Positions 9,781 through 22,214 of a DNA stretch of 64,000 nucleotides are shown here, in pieces (the stretch's first letter is position 1; each line of letters starts with the position of its first letter). The notes beneath the pieces are model-generated. The model searched no databases. It had not been told where the DNA came from and worked only from the letters and a program-made list of their open reading frames with translations. Location: the NCBI GenBank assembly GCA_026874595.1, contig CM049318.1, forward strand, positions 18,586,241 through 18,650,240, in the 5' to 3' direction. The DNA is from Sipunculus nudus. Lineage: Eukaryota; Annelida; Sipuncula; Golfingiida; Sipunculidae. The translations under genes and the position numbers were made by a program.

Positions 9781-12338
9781 TGTTCAAAATATATTCATAA
9801 TATAATTACCGGCGAAAGGACATTTTTGCCTCAGCCTCCGTAAGGTTGCGCCAAGAGTATGGCAGATTCTTCTTCCTGAAGAAACGGGTTCGTGTCCTGT
9901 TTCATCTATTGGCCCTTTTGCTCATGTAAAGGCCATTTACATTAAACATCCCATCTTTTAAAACAAACATGATTTCCTACCGGAAATACCGGAGAGAGAG
10001 AGAGAACTAAAAGAATAATTAACATAACGTTATTATCAAATATAAATCATAAACTATAGTTTTTTTCACATACAAATCTTTAAACCTCAGAAGGTTTGAC
10101 TGTTGTCCAAGAGAGTGAGTTGGACGTTTTGTTGAGCTTACTTTGAATGTAAACTATAACGATTTCTTTTTATTTGCTCATTCATTCAGCATGAAAAGTT
10201 ACCCCGGTAACTAAATTACAGTTTATTCCGGTAACAATCAACTCAAACAAATTAGCCCTACCAATCCACCACCATGTTACCGTACGGCGGCGACATCAGG
10301 GATTTTACATCTGAATATGACGTCAGAGTTGCCGAACAAACAAAACTTGTGTCCATCTCTTCTCAGATTTCTCTTTGTGCTCGGCTGTGCATATTTTTCC
10401 TTCATGCATCCGCTTTTCATTGTTTGTTTTAATATGCCCCCCCCATTGGTTTTTAGTGTAGTTTTTTGGTGTTGTGGGGATGTTTTAGAGGTCCCTTTTA
10501 GAAACCCTTCCCTTCTACTTGTTTATCTGTTAATTCGTCGTGACAGTCAACTGCATCCTATTTCTAGATAAGGAATATCTGCACGAAATTATGCAAATCC
10601 ACGTTTTTTGTTAGTCAGGTTGTATTTGCGTTGTTTATTTCCATGATGTAGATTACAGTTCAGTTGAACATGCAACCTCTGCATCTTTCATAAAAAAGCT
10701 ATATAAAACACGAGCTGCCGTGAATAAATTTTCAAATGATAAACAGACAGCAAACGCTCCCTCCCACCCCCGTAGAGCCTTTGCATTTCAAGTAACTCTG
10801 CGTTTCTTTTTCACAGTACCTTGTGTGTATATCCCGCATATTTCTTTAATTCAATATTTGTAAATAAAAAATATGAAAAATGATTTGCGTGTTTATCATT
10901 TTTAGGGAAACTTATGTGCATTTCCGTTTTTAGTGATGTGCACGTCACATTAACACTATCCGATAAATAAGTTACATAAAATCTCAAGCACTTTTGTCAA
11001 AGATGTATATAATTAGAAGTAGCTATTGACCATGGAGTAAATGTACATAGTGAGAGTACGATTATAATTGAAGAGACGTTGCTGTGCCTAGATGTATTTA
11101 CCTGACATTCAGCACAGTACCACGTGACCATATATATCTCTCTCTTTGGTACTTACATTCACCTCGACGATAATTAGAAATTCCTTCCTAACGTACTTAT
11201 ATAAACCTTCCTGATGTACCTTAATCAGTATTATGACTCTAACATCAGTTAAAAGCTAAAAGCCCTCCCTTCATTAAATATAAACTTACTCCAACGTCAG
11301 TTGATCGTGGATTCCGTCGATACCTGCACCATTAATTGCCTATTACTCTATAAACTGTTCATTTTGGACGCCATACGTACTTTCGCTTACTTCATTACTC
11401 CGACATTTGTTTGCTCCTAGAAATCTGACAAACGATTACTTCTGCCATAGCTCTAACATCATTTGATCCGCGGACATGTCTCCGCCTGCATGTCTCCATG
11501 CAACTGTGAATACTCATATATGAATATGAATGAGATTTAGGAAATATAATTTTATTTATATAGTATCCACATCAGTGATATATAGCTCAGCATGTGACTC
11601 AAGCAATAAAATCCAATTGTTATACAGTCATTATAATCATACAATATAACAGACTGAATTTAAACAAGAAACACACATCGCCATGAATGGTGCGTCACTC
11701 TTGGCGTTGACATGTGTGCATATTTTTATTTGCATGCCTAAAGCGACTAGCGATGACTTCCCCGGTGCTTTAAATGTTCTATTATGATTGTCATCTATAT
11801 CTGACAAAATATATATCTTGCTAACAAGCATACAAATATAGTTTATCCATAAAGTATAGTCACTTTCGTAACGCCTGATTTCAAGTGTTGTAACTTATTC
11901 ATTGCATGCAATGAACAATGAAATGTCCCTGTGAACCTAGACACGATCTATACGTCAAGGCTTGATGAAGAGGGGAGTCTATCTGCTCCTCAGTAGATGG
12001 TTTACTGTAATAAATATAGAAATTGACATTAAGATAACGCTAAAAGTAAAGGCTAAACTTTTAAAAAATAGTCCTTTGAAATTAACTTGAAAAGAAAAGA
12101 GGATGAGTGTTAGATTTCAGAGGAAGGAAACTGAAACCAGCACCAGATTCCAGTAGAAAAGAAGCGGAAGTTATTCCATATGGGATTAGAAACAAAGACG
12201 GGTGTCTGAACCATTGGGGGGGGGGGAGAAAATGGGGCAATGTCAGACTTATGTTAAAGAATCCGGCATGGTTGCCAATTACAGGGGAAAAGAGATAGGG
12301 ATGGGTGTTAGACCAATCTGGTTAATTAAACATGCAGT

Positions 12339-12339
<1 letters not shown>
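9781..12339. other. Intergenic stretch, no gene seen
   Basis: AT-rich sequence with short open frames only. The frames at 10,317-10,571 and 11,637-11,831 have no recognisable domain or splice context. A G run occurs near 12,217. Nothing further can be supported. Confidence 0.5.

Positions 12340-12389
<50 letters not shown>
12340..12389. repeat. (TA)n microsatellite abutting MITE
   Basis: TA tract interrupted only by a TT near 12,381. The MITE starting at 12,390 sits directly at its right edge. Confidence 0.9.
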
Positions 12390-12738
12390 GCTAAACTTTC
12401 AGCACGTTTGAGCATTGAGTTGTTACTCCGAGTTTCACGCCGTTGCCGGTCTCGGCACCCTGGCGATCATTATATAACTGACGCTCGTGTGGACCCAATT
12501 GTTGCTGCAATTTTTTGTGCACGGTTCGATAGTTTCAGGCGTCGGCATTTTGAGACTAATTTACTACGTTTGTTCAAGAGGATTACCGACTTGTCGTTTT
12601 GTGATGCAATATCCTGTATTTCTCCTCAATATAACGGTTACATTTTTTCGAGGTACGTTTCACTGTATTAGAGCGAGACCGGCAACCGCGTGAAACAGGG
12701 AGTAATAACGCGATGCTCCAACGTGCTTAAAGTTTAGC
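12390..12738. mobile_element. MITE with about 65-bp terminal inverted repeats
   Basis: The ends are inverted copies: GCTAAACTTT with AGCACGTTTGAGC at the left, and GCTCCAACGTGCTT with AAAGTTTAGC at the right. Similarity continues to the GTTGCCGGTCTCG / CGAGACCGGCAAC pair, about 65 bp on each side with a few mismatches. A TA dinucleotide flanks both ends (12,388-12,389 and 12,739-12,740) and could be the target-site duplication. About 220 bp of internal sequence has no transposase. A non-autonomous DNA transposon, possibly mobilised by a Tc1/mariner-type or PIF-type transposase; the class is inferred. Confidence 0.75.
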
Positions 12739-12799
12739 TAACCTGGTCTACCTTAGCTGTATCGAGCACTATGTTGCAAGCACTGAAACTTACTTAGAA

Positions 12800-12807
12800 C
12801 TATATAT

Positions 12808-12856
<49 letters not shown>
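12800..12856. repeat. (TA)n microsatellite
   Basis: About 27 TA units with a short CATACA interruption at the left end. A short (TG)n follows at about 12,909-12,926. Confidence 0.9.
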
Positions 12857-12858
<2 letters not shown>

Positions 12859-13167
12859 GCTTATAAAATACGAACTTTCGATAGCCGTATAAAATACTGG
12901 TATATAAATGTGTGTGTGTGTGTGTGAGTAGCTTAAAAAATACAAACTTCCCCTGAGTAGTATGTTACGGAACCTAATAACAACAGATCACGTGGTCGTG
13001 ACTTGCATAAATTTTGTTATGGAGATAAAAAAAATCAGATTCTGTCACACTAGGCAGCGTGAAATGTCTAGGGGAATGAATAAAGAAGTCAGTGGTTTTT
13101 TGTTAACAAATAATTATAATTTATTCTTAAATAATAGCCGCCACTGGACTCAACCTTGTATTATTGT

Positions 13168-15495
13168 CTTAATTTTTCTTTTCTTTTTGGATTTTGTTTG
13201 CCCACATATCAGGTGTTGAAAATATGTTAGTTTTCCCTCTGGCAGCCTAGGGCAAGTTTTGCTAATAAGCATAAAACAAAATGGCCGCATAAATAATGCG
13301 AAATAGCAAAAATGCCATAATTACCTTTACATTTGACAAAGAGAGTCACCCAAAACATGTATTCTGGTGTATTATGACCCAGAGATTTCATCTTTTGGTA
13401 TTGTTTCATTCATAAGGATCACCATTTTCAATGTATTTTTTCTCCCCTTAAAAAAATTCTGTAAATATACTGAACACATGATTTGGTTAGTTTGTTCCGG
13501 AGCATTCTGCAGATCGATGGTAATAAATTAAACAATTAAACACTCAGGTATAGATGGAGATGTGATGATCAAACGTTCTGGAAAACAGCTGTTATACATT
13601 ATAAAATAATATGCTGTTTTGTGACCTATGTATGACCTTCATAATGAAACAATAGGAGCGAAACTGTAGTTATCCACACATTTTTTATTCCCCCCCCCCC
13701 CTTGTGTCACCACGAGGCCCGATATTTACAACTTAGTCGAGATTTTACTTAGTTTGAAGGTGATTATGTGAGCATAATTTGGGTCCATTTAAGTTAAAAT
13801 GGCACCTTTACAGAAATTCATCTTTATTCGTGGCAATGTAACAGCTGTATTTGTTTGCATATAATATTAAAGGTACTTGCATGATAAAAGGTTATGCAAG
13901 TTTTTGTAGAGTGTATTATGAAGGGTGTATATACAAGGTACGCTTTGTAATAATTTTTTGTGTACACTTCCAGTTCTGAATTAAAATAGGTAGTCTGCAT
14001 ATTAGGGTGCAAGTTAAAGCTTTCCTTACTTTAAAGGACTAATATGTTTCATAAATGAAAAATAACGGCACCAAAACGGGCTTATCGCGAGAAATATTAC
14101 AGGTCTTGGACTTGTAACCTTTAGTCTATCCTGCTGTCGATTCTGGAATTGGTCAAGAAATAATTTCCCATGAAAATTTTTTCAGGAAGCCCGCAAAAGA
14201 TTATACATGCTTCAGCTAAATCTTGGAGGGCCGAGTGCATGTCAGTTGGGTTGAGACTATACTAGTTGATACCGAGATGCACTTGTCTGAGCTGTGTGAG
14301 CTTACTCAGAGGCATTTTTCCCCATTTACTGAGTTTTTGTGTCTCAAAAGATATTTATCTATTTACTGGTGGCACAGTGCCACTATACTTTTACAAAAGC
14401 CTTTGAAGAGGGTGGAGCATATTTGTGATCTGAGCCGGACAGATGCATTACCCGGATATCATAAAAAATAGAAAGAAGTTAAAAAGCACTAATTCTGCCA
14501 GGATTTTCATCAAACTGTGCTGTGTTTTTCATAGAAAATGTGTTTCACGGTAATTGGCGCCGAAAAAAATTGCCATGGGCCTCGGTTGGGATAGAGAAAT
14601 CTCATGGTGGTGATCTGGATCGTCTTCAAAATTTAAAGGATTGTTTCCTGTGTATCACCCTGTTCCTCTACAAAATTTGTACTGAAGATGCTGATATAGA
14701 CAGAGCAAACAAATAGCAAACCAGCGAAGTTAGGGATGTAAAAAATAAAAATATACATCCTAAGTCTGTGAATGTTAGCGGCAACATATGGAAGTCCCAA
14801 GTTAGATAACCTTTGACAAAATATGTAAAGACTGGATGAAAGTCATGGAGAAGGGGGAGGGGCTTCAGGTATGACCCAGCTGTCTGAAATGATTGTCGAC
14901 CTCGCCATAATCATATAAAAATATTTAGAGAGACCAGTTATTTTTCCATGCGTGTGACAGCTTTCTCCGTTCGTACGTACACCCTTCATAATACACTTAA
15001 CAAAAATCTTACATAATCTTTTGTTATGCATGGCCCTTTAATATTACATGCAAACACATGCGTAACCAAAAAGCATATTATTTTTTATAAAGTATAACAG
15101 CTGTTTTCCAGAGAGTTTGATCATTTCATCTTCATCTATACCTGAGTCTTTAATTAGTACAATTTATTTCCCTCGACATGCAGAATGCTTTGGAACATAC
15201 GTACTAACCAAATCATGTATTCAGTATATTTACAGTTTTTTTTTTTTTAATGGGAGAAAAAATACATTGAAAATTGTGATCTGAATGACTAAAACAAAAC
15301 CAAAAATACATTTATTGGATGACCCTCTTAGTCAAATGTAAAGGTAATTATGGCATTTTTGCTATTTTTGCATTATTTTGGCTGCCATTTTGTATTATGG
15401 TTATTTGCAAAAATTGCCCAAGGCTGACAGAGGGCCAACCAACATATTTTTCACACCTGATATGTGGGCAAACAAAATCAAAAAAGAAAAAAAGC
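13168..15495. mobile_element. Foldback-like element with long diverged inverted repeats
   Basis: Sequence from about 13,168 to 13,960 recurs inverted from about 14,970 to 15,495. Paired landmarks are GATTTTGTTTGCCCACATAT (near 13,189) with its complement near 15,460, the ATGCCATAATTACCTTTACA block (near 13,312) with its complement near 15,337, and the CAGCTGTTATAC block (near 13,587) with its complement near 15,095. The arms are clearly diverged, and the left arm has about 240 bp more (13,620-13,860). The loop of about 1 kb contains a short open frame at 14,223-14,471 with no recognised domain. No transposase is seen. Confidence 0.65.
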
Positions 15496-17590
15496 TTTAG
15501 ACCATAAAACAACGTCAGCCAAAAAATTTCCTTTTGCTTCCGGACTACAACCCTTACATTACAATACACTAAATCAATACAACTACACAGTATAACAACA
15601 ATATAACAGTAAATCAATACAATCACACAGTATAATAAACAAAGTGTACAGTACCTGGATACCACCACTGTCACAGCAACAAAAAGTCCTTTAACGCATA
15701 TTATCCAGATGAACAGTTCATATAATTCTTCTCAGAGAATAACAGTCCAGTTCAATCACAAAATAAATTTGTTGAAATCAAAAGTGAAGTTCTGATAGTG
15801 ATCCCAAAGGCAAATTGAAGACTAATTAAAATCCGTTACAAATTCGAAGAAGATCTATAACTGCCGCAATTATCGGAAATAGGTCAACGGACTGACACAC
15901 TCCTCCGTGTCCGCTGGAATATTTATCTCCTCTCTCCCGGCTCTAAAACACGTAAATATAAAACGCCGGGTCCTAGTAATGTATAAAGAAATATGCAACG
16001 CATTGTGATTCATCATTAAGCTTTGTACTTTTTGCTTAACTAAAACATGAGGTATATTGCGAAAATCATCACTTGGGTTTGCCAGTATATAATTATCTTG
16101 TCGTATGTCTAACGGGTTTTGACACACTCCAAAGTCATTTCCACATGAATATATCCATAAGTAAAACCAGTTAGTGGAACGTATTCGACAATGCTGTGTC
16201 TGCACACATAAAAAAAAAGATTTGATCACTGAGTTTCAGTAACAAGCTAATTATTTTTGAGCCGTGCTAGTCCTGCATATACATTAATTAATCAATTGCG
16301 GTAAAACCTACTGACATTAAAATCGTGTCGCTTTGATTAATCTCGAAAATACGTTATTTTAGAATGTTAGTGTGTACAGAAGTATTAGTGAAATACTTAT
16401 TACTGAGCTGACAGATGATCATATATACACTTAAAAAACTAATTTTTGTATAATAAGGATATCACAAATCTGCACCCTACTCTAATTAACAGGACAGATA
16501 CTGTTCCTACAAATTCATTTTTTTTTAATTAATTTGTTTCGATTTGAAAGATTATAGCCCTTCTATCAAAGAGATACATTTCTCCAAGAAGGTTTAATAG
16601 AAAGGAGTGAACACTGCTCGTTTCATGGCCGGTCCGATGTTAAAAGCGCAATGTGATAAGTATAAACTCTGTTGACATAATTTGACATAAAAGTTGACAG
16701 AATTCTAGCAATGAGAATCTGCAATATGAATCCACGAACGGTATTAATTAGAGGACGCGATGGACCCGCTCCCCTGTTTTTCTGACCCAGAGGCCTCTAA
16801 ATTAAAGCGCCATTCCTTGTTTGTCGGACAAGATTCCTTCTCTTTTCAAACAGCAATCGCACCCAAATGGCATTGCATTAAAGAAAAAATAATAATAATT
16901 CGATAGAAAATTGTATTGTAATATTGACTCAATAAATTGAACTTTTGAGAACATTACTTAAACATGCCGTCTTGTGAATGCCTGTATCTCCGCTCCATCA
17001 CTTCCCGTTTATGCCTCTCGCACAGTATGGATACATTCAAACACGCCGTTATTTGCATTACTTTCATTGAATTACTGAATGCGCAGAATGTGAAAATTGA
17101 CTTCCCTTGATTCTAATAATTCTAAAAATCACACCCGGTATGTCAGAACCACGGAGGATTCACTCCTCAGAAGCCACATCGGTGTGGGCAATTCTCCCCG
17201 GCTGGGGTTAAAGAGGTATTAAGTTATGCGCGAGAGTAGAATACAATAGCCACTCACGACCTGGACACGATAGGGCATTAAAATTCGAGAGAAAGCTTTG
17301 ATGTCCGAATGCTCACTCCTTTCAATCAATTCTTCTTGGTTTCAGTATATGTTTTCACTAATTATTACTATAATTGACAATATAGAAAAATTCCAAACCG
17401 GTAGCAAAATATTCTATAGATAATCAGTGAGTCTGAATGTGTAATATGCTCACCATAGCGAAGATGAATTTAATTGCCAGTTTTATCTTACCCTGACAAA
17501 GCTTCCTTTGTTTCAGTCTGGATTGAGTGAACCATACACTTATACTCACGTGTATACAGGTGTACTAATGGCCATATTTAGGCATTCCAA
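15496..17590. other. Intergenic stretch, no gene seen
   Basis: AT-rich sequence. The longest open frame, on the minus strand at 15,870-16,229, has no domain I recognise and no convincing splice context. No repeats of note. Confidence 0.5.
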
Positions 17591-17593
17591 TCT

Positions 17594-17881
17594 TTATTTT
17601 ATTGTGGCTATCCCTCTTGGAGTAGTGGCTGTGCGGGCAGTAGAAACAAAGATTTGTGTTGTGTCCATGTGCCCAATCATTGTGCAATATATATGTAACG
17701 GTTTGTTCAATATAGGTACCTTATCATCATTTTTGATTTCTATATATAACTCATAGGCTCTATTATTATTTTTAAGTAAAATGGCCATATCGCTGGCCAT
17801 TTCGTTGTTTCGCTGGTTATACTTGCTTGCAAACCAGTTCCACTCCCGGGGACCGGCTTTCGTTATCATGAACTGCTGTTA
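17594..17881 (-). other. Possible 3' coding exon, unrecognised (weakly GON-like)
   Basis: A minus-strand open frame downstream of the last TSP1 exon. It contains AYELYIEI, NKPLHIYCTMI and a TAA stop overlapping an AATAAA-like sequence. A short strand followed by a Tyr-Cys pair resembles the start of GON domains, which follow TSP1 repeats in some ADAMTS proteins, but the match is weak. The nearest acceptor (ATAACAG) gives phase 0, while all TSP1 exons here are phase 1. It could equally be chance coding in a repeat. Confidence 0.25.
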
Positions 17882-18278
17882 TGAACAGGTGTAATAGAGC
17901 GGAAAGTTGTGGTCACTGCGAATACTAAGGACGAACTGTCCAGGAGATTCAGACCAGCGCTGACTCTCGGTGTAGTTCATCTACAGATATTTTCTTATGT
18001 TCAGTTTCAGATACAAGTACCCTGTATATACTGCACCCGCACTGTATAATAAAAAGACATGTACAACAGCCTGATTTCGCTCTTCAATAAACGAATTTGA
18101 CAAGAAAGTTTACCCGAATGCAGACGAACAGACGGACCACTGTTACATACATTTATATATATGATAGAGAGAAACCGTGAACTTGACGGGAGCGAACAGT
18201 AATGTGTCTCAGTTCAAAGACTAAGTAGTATGTTTTATGTTCTAATATATACAAGTATATTTTTCTGTACTCACTTAA

Positions 18279-18404
18279 CAATGGAAAGAGGCGCATGGTT
18301 GAACCTCCAGCGTGGGCCCGAAACAAGATCCAGTCGTACATTTTCTCCTGCGTCTGGCGTAAGAGAACCCGCACGTGACAGGGCATTCCCATGAACTCCA
18401 ATTA
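18279..18404 (-). other. Possible exon, unrecognised
   Basis: A minus-strand open frame with one cysteine, including MPCHVRVLLRQTQ and MYDWILFRAHAGGS, followed by a donor-like GTTAA/GTGAGT. It lies between the last TSP1 exon and the open frame at 17,594. No family is recognised and the acceptor is unclear. Confidence 0.2.
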
Positions 18405-19259
18405 GTAAACCCTTAAATGTAGGATTGAATGCACGGTCTGTCAGTCACTGATATGAAGATACTGAAACATTTCATTCTTCCTTTAAGAACCGCTGTTTAA
18501 TAATAATCATGGAGATATTTTTTTTTTCACTGAAGAAAGACTAAAGGCGTAGTTACTGGCCAAGTTTAATCACATTATCGGATTTAAAAATTAAATAGTT
18601 AATAAGAGGTTTTGTGACTACTTTTGACCATTTAAGTATTAGATCAATAAATATAACATTTGTTTACTGTAGCAAAGGAATATAGTAAATGATTAAGATC
18701 AAATATTTCGAAACAAGAAGCGCAAAAGGAAAATATTTGCAATCTGTTTTGTTCTAATAGTTTGTTTTTTTCATAATCCATAGGTATCTATGAAGGTTAT
18801 GCAAAGGTTCTGTCGTTTATTTAATTATTGTGACGAAAATAGTGGCATATAACATAGACTAAAGGCAGGTCCCGTAGTATGGTAATCTGCGTTCTCTAAA
18901 TGAATCCATGGGAAAACGATGGCTATGAATTCCGTGTTTTTGAATGTTTGACTGCATATATATGTCTTCCAAGGTCTATGTGACAGTAAATTCGTGCGAG
19001 GCGGCGGAAATGACGCTAGCTACCATAAAGATGACACTGGCTTTTTTTTAGCACAATCATATGTACTCCCTGTGTTAATTATTCGCTCGTTCACTTCTTT
19101 GTGCAGCAGTACCAATGGAGACCGATTGCAATGCAGTATTTTATGTGACTGGGGATATATTTTTTTTAAATTATGCCCTATCAGCCCAAATAAATATGCC
19201 TAATGATTGCTTTATCGAGGGGTTATGTGGATGGAGACACTGCAGCCTTTAATACATAC
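18405..19259. other. Non-coding stretch downstream of TSP1 exon 16
   Basis: Presumed intron or 3' flank of the minus-strand TSP1 gene. Short poly-T runs; no coding signal or repeat structure seen. Confidence 0.5.
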
Positions 19260-19412
19260 CTGAAACTGAAGAGCAGGGACGGTTAGTGCATGTCTTGGTT
19301 ATATTTGAAGGCCCCCTACAAGAATGTGTATCACATTCTCGGTAACGGTATCTGCTGCCAACACCACAGGCAGGGATACAGTGCGACCAGGTACTCCATT
19401 CCGACCAGACAT
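19260..19412 (-). CDS. TSP1-domain exon 16 (left gene)
   Basis: The last TSP1 exon recognised in the left gene. It encodes DVWSEWSTWSHCIPACGVGS, then RYRYREC, THSCRGP, TKTC and RPCSSVSG. It has the WxxWxxW ladder and six cysteines of a TSP1 repeat. The segment between Cys 1 and Cys 2 reads CIPAC, so it lacks the Ser/Thr of the O-fucose acceptor site. Acceptor TTTACAG and donor G/GTATGT give a phase 1-1 exon of 153 bp. Because the donor is intact, a further exon should follow to the left. Confidence 0.85.
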
Positions 19413-19815
19413 CTGTAAAGAGAAACAACAATAAAGAATGTCCACATAATTATGCCGTGTTGTAAGCATATTACTAAGTGATGGTCTGACAATCAAAATT
19501 TACGAGTTATTAATTATATAATCAGTATACGGTATCCCACCCCGGATAAACCCAAACCGTGCCTGTCATAAGATCCAAACCCTGACTCAGATTATGCTGA
19601 ATTGTAAAACAGTTTCTTGAATAAAAAATACTTTTCCTAAATAAAAAGCTTACATACATACATACATGTTTTATGGCGTATAAACAGTTGTGTCTTTAAC
19701 AGAAGACGCGATGCTACGGCTTTAAACCATTCCCGTTGTATATCACAATATGAAACTCTGACAAGCCAGGAAGCTTACTAAGTAAAGCATTGGACACTCC
19801 CGAATCGTAGCCTAC

Positions 19816-19968
19816 CAGGGCATTCTTGTACGCGGCATTCCCGTAAATCACTCGATCGTGAGTTGCCACAGTCTTCAGTTGGACACGTCCTCTGTCTTGA
19901 CGCTGTACCATAACCACATGTAACAGAACACCTGCTCCAGGCTGACCAGGCATTCCATACAGCAACCC
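19816..19968 (-). CDS. TSP1-domain exon 15 (left gene)
   Basis: A single TSP1 repeat: VAVWNAWSAWSRCSVTCGYG, then RQRTCPTEDCG and a C-terminal ECRVQECPG. CSVTCG is an intact O-fucosylation site and WNAWSAW an intact C-mannosylation ladder. Acceptor CTAACAG, donor G/GTAGGC, phase 1-1, 153 bp. Lies only in the single-copy left flank outside the palindrome. Confidence 0.9.
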
Positions 19969-20385
19969 CTGTTAGCAAGTATCATAAACATACAGAACAA
20001 TGCAATGTTGTATTGGTTACTTATCGTCGAATACATTAAACACCTGTGCTAAAAAGTATATTATTTATGTTTTCAAAACTTTGATATTAAGATATTTTAA
20101 AATACCTAATGATATCCAGACACGATTTATTTCAAAGATTCAGAGTGCAGTGTTTTTTTTTTTGGGGGGGGGGATGGTGGCCATTTAAGCCACCCTATGG
20201 TCAACGATAACCCTTTCTTACTATATTACTATATTAAAGCCTTCATTTTCTGTATCAACTTTATTAACATAAAACAATCATACAATGAATACTATAAATG
20301 GAACTTCTTGGGACATTATGTAAATTTAATTCTTTAATTTAAAAAAAATCTAAATAAATTCCAATAGTTGTTTGATAAATTTTAC

Positions 20386-20532
20386 CTGCACATCCTTGAC
20401 GATAACATCTTCTTCTCTCCTCGTCTTCACCTCTACAGTTAAAGGTGGGACAATCTCTCTTCCTGATTTCCCAGCCAGGACCACATGTCACGGTGCAAGA
20501 CCAACTCGCCCAGGCATTCCACGTCCCAACGC
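20386..20532 (-). CDS. TSP1-domain exon 14 (left gene)
   Basis: A TSP1 repeat: VGTWNAWASWSCTVTCGPG, then RKRDCPTFNCRG and RRRCYRQGCAG. WNAWASW and CTVTCG are intact. The Trp-to-Cys spacing is one residue shorter than in most neighbours. Acceptor CTTTCAG, donor G/GTAAAA, phase 1-1, 147 bp. Confidence 0.9.
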
Positions 20533-20760
20533 CTGAAAGGCGGAAGGAAGAAAAGGTATCGGCGAGCTTGTGATCCAGCGTTTTATATAAAAACGATTTA
20601 TGTGAATACACTTTTGTGTATATGGAATAGTTCTCGCAAAGGAACAAGGGACAAAAGCAAATAAATGTTATGAAATGACTTTCTGGACAAGAAAAGATTC
20701 TGGTTCACACAGATGCGACATGAATAATTTTGATCTGGAAACAATTAAACTGAGTTTTAC

Positions 20761-20910
20761 CCGGACAAGGTGCACGACGACACTCTCTTGCTTCCTTAGA
20801 ATCGCCAAAACATGTCAATGTTGAAGGACATATTCGTGAACGCTTCTCAACGCCTAGACCACATGAAACAGAACACTGCCAGGTTGACCAGTTGTCCCAG
20901 GTGACCACTC
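20761..20910 (-). CDS. TSP1-domain exon 13 (left gene)
   Basis: A TSP1 repeat: VVTWDNWSTWQCSVSCGLG, then RSRICPSTLTCFG and ARECRRAPCPG. CSVSCG is an intact O-fucosylation site with Ser. Acceptor CTCTTCAG, donor G/GTAAAA, phase 1-1, 150 bp. Only about 230 bp of intron separates it from exon 14. Confidence 0.9.
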
Positions 20911-21960
20911 CTGAAGAGTTAACCGTTCATATGAAGTTTTGTAATAAACAAATAATATGGAATGTTGTCTGTCAGGGCAAAAATAATAATACTAATAATA
21001 ATAACAGCAATAATAATTGAAAGTATTTATATAGCACCAATTCTTCCGTTAGTCGGAATCACACACAGACAGACAACGCACAATTTAACATAAACCTACT
21101 CTTGCTCTCGCGTTATTAACCGTTGTAACTGTCTTCAGAAGAACAAATGATAGATATTAATGACCAAACGCTTGCCGAAAAAGGCAAGGTTTTAAATTGG
21201 TATTAAATAATTTAAGGGTCGGTAAAGTAGAAGCGAATTCTAGACTTTTGGAACCCTAACGCGGAAAGAAATCAGAATTATGTAATGAAACTATGTTTAA
21301 ATATTTGACACGTACAGCCTCGATCGATGCTTTAAGGACTGACCTTTGGTCGTTTTTGCGTTTGGGCATCAAAAAGGTCAAACAAGTACAAGTGATCGTT
21401 ATTTGTTTGACCTATAGCATTCTCCCTAAAATTTTGGTTAGTTTAAGTCAGTGATGTTCAATGTTCTGTTTACCTTAAGATTGAAAAAAATTAGGTTTTT
21501 ATATCATATTTCGTTGTAAGAACATTATACAGAATTTAATCGAGTAATTGTCGTTTCAAAGTGGACTTGCTGAAACACCTGGCACACCCTTGAGCATTCT
21601 TAATGTACAGAGTAAATAAAAATGCGACCTAGAGAGGGCTTTTAAAACTACCCAACAACTACCTTTACATCAATTGGTGAGGATTCAATAGCAAGGAACT
21701 GTGTACCTGAAGCGAGAAACCTAAAACTAAGGTAGTATCCGCACGAGAACACAATCCGGATCGTGCATCTGTTTATTAAGACGGGCTACAGTAGTCCGGT
21801 TAACTTTAGTCTGGTTTACAGTGAACCGGTTTATCCGCTTCTAATCCGATTGAGTTAAGTTCACTGGATGACCTTGACCGCTACCCTTTAACCCTTTGTC
21901 CTTCCCCCGCGAAATAACTTGTGCTCTGAAACCCTTTTGCAGAGACGCTGTGTAAAGTCT
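20911..21960. other. Intron sequence, no gene seen
   Basis: Part of the intron between TSP1 exons 12 and 13. A short (AAT)n-like tract lies near 20,983-21,016. Otherwise no structure recognised. Confidence 0.5.
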
Positions 21961-21976
21961 CATTTACTCTAGGTGA

Positions 21977-22165
21977 GTGATAACAAAAGGGAGTGGACAC
22001 AGCAGAAGGTGGTTCAAGAGCGAGGAATGGTCCTATCAGGAGACAGTCACTTTGCTGCAGAACTGGGCCGACATCACCGTACAGGCCAAGCTAGACGGGA
22101 CCGACAGAAACCTGCACGTCTACCAAAATATTGTGGCCACATTTAATGAACTGATTCAAGTCTAA
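21977..22165 (+). pseudogene. Myb/SANT-like DNA-binding domain fragment
   Basis: A 62-codon open frame whose residues from about 17 (EWSYQETVTLLQNWAD, then KLDGT and RNLHVYQNI) follow the pattern of Myb/SANT-like trihelix domains found in PIF/Harbinger accessory proteins and domesticated MSANTD proteins. It stops before the end of the third helix. It lies on the strand opposite the host gene, within the exon 12-13 intron. A transposon-derived fragment is the simplest reading. Confidence 0.55.
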
Positions 22166-22214
22166 GTTTATACTGATATTCTGAAAGCTATTGACAATGA
22201 GGTATGTTGTATGT

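Noticed and set aside
10317-10571. 84-codon ORF rich in hydrophobic residues
   Set aside because: No splice or domain support; one of several chance frames in a gene-poor stretch.
15870-16229. 119-codon minus-strand ORF
   Set aside because: No recognised domain, no repeat relation, no neighbouring exons; not enough to call a gene.
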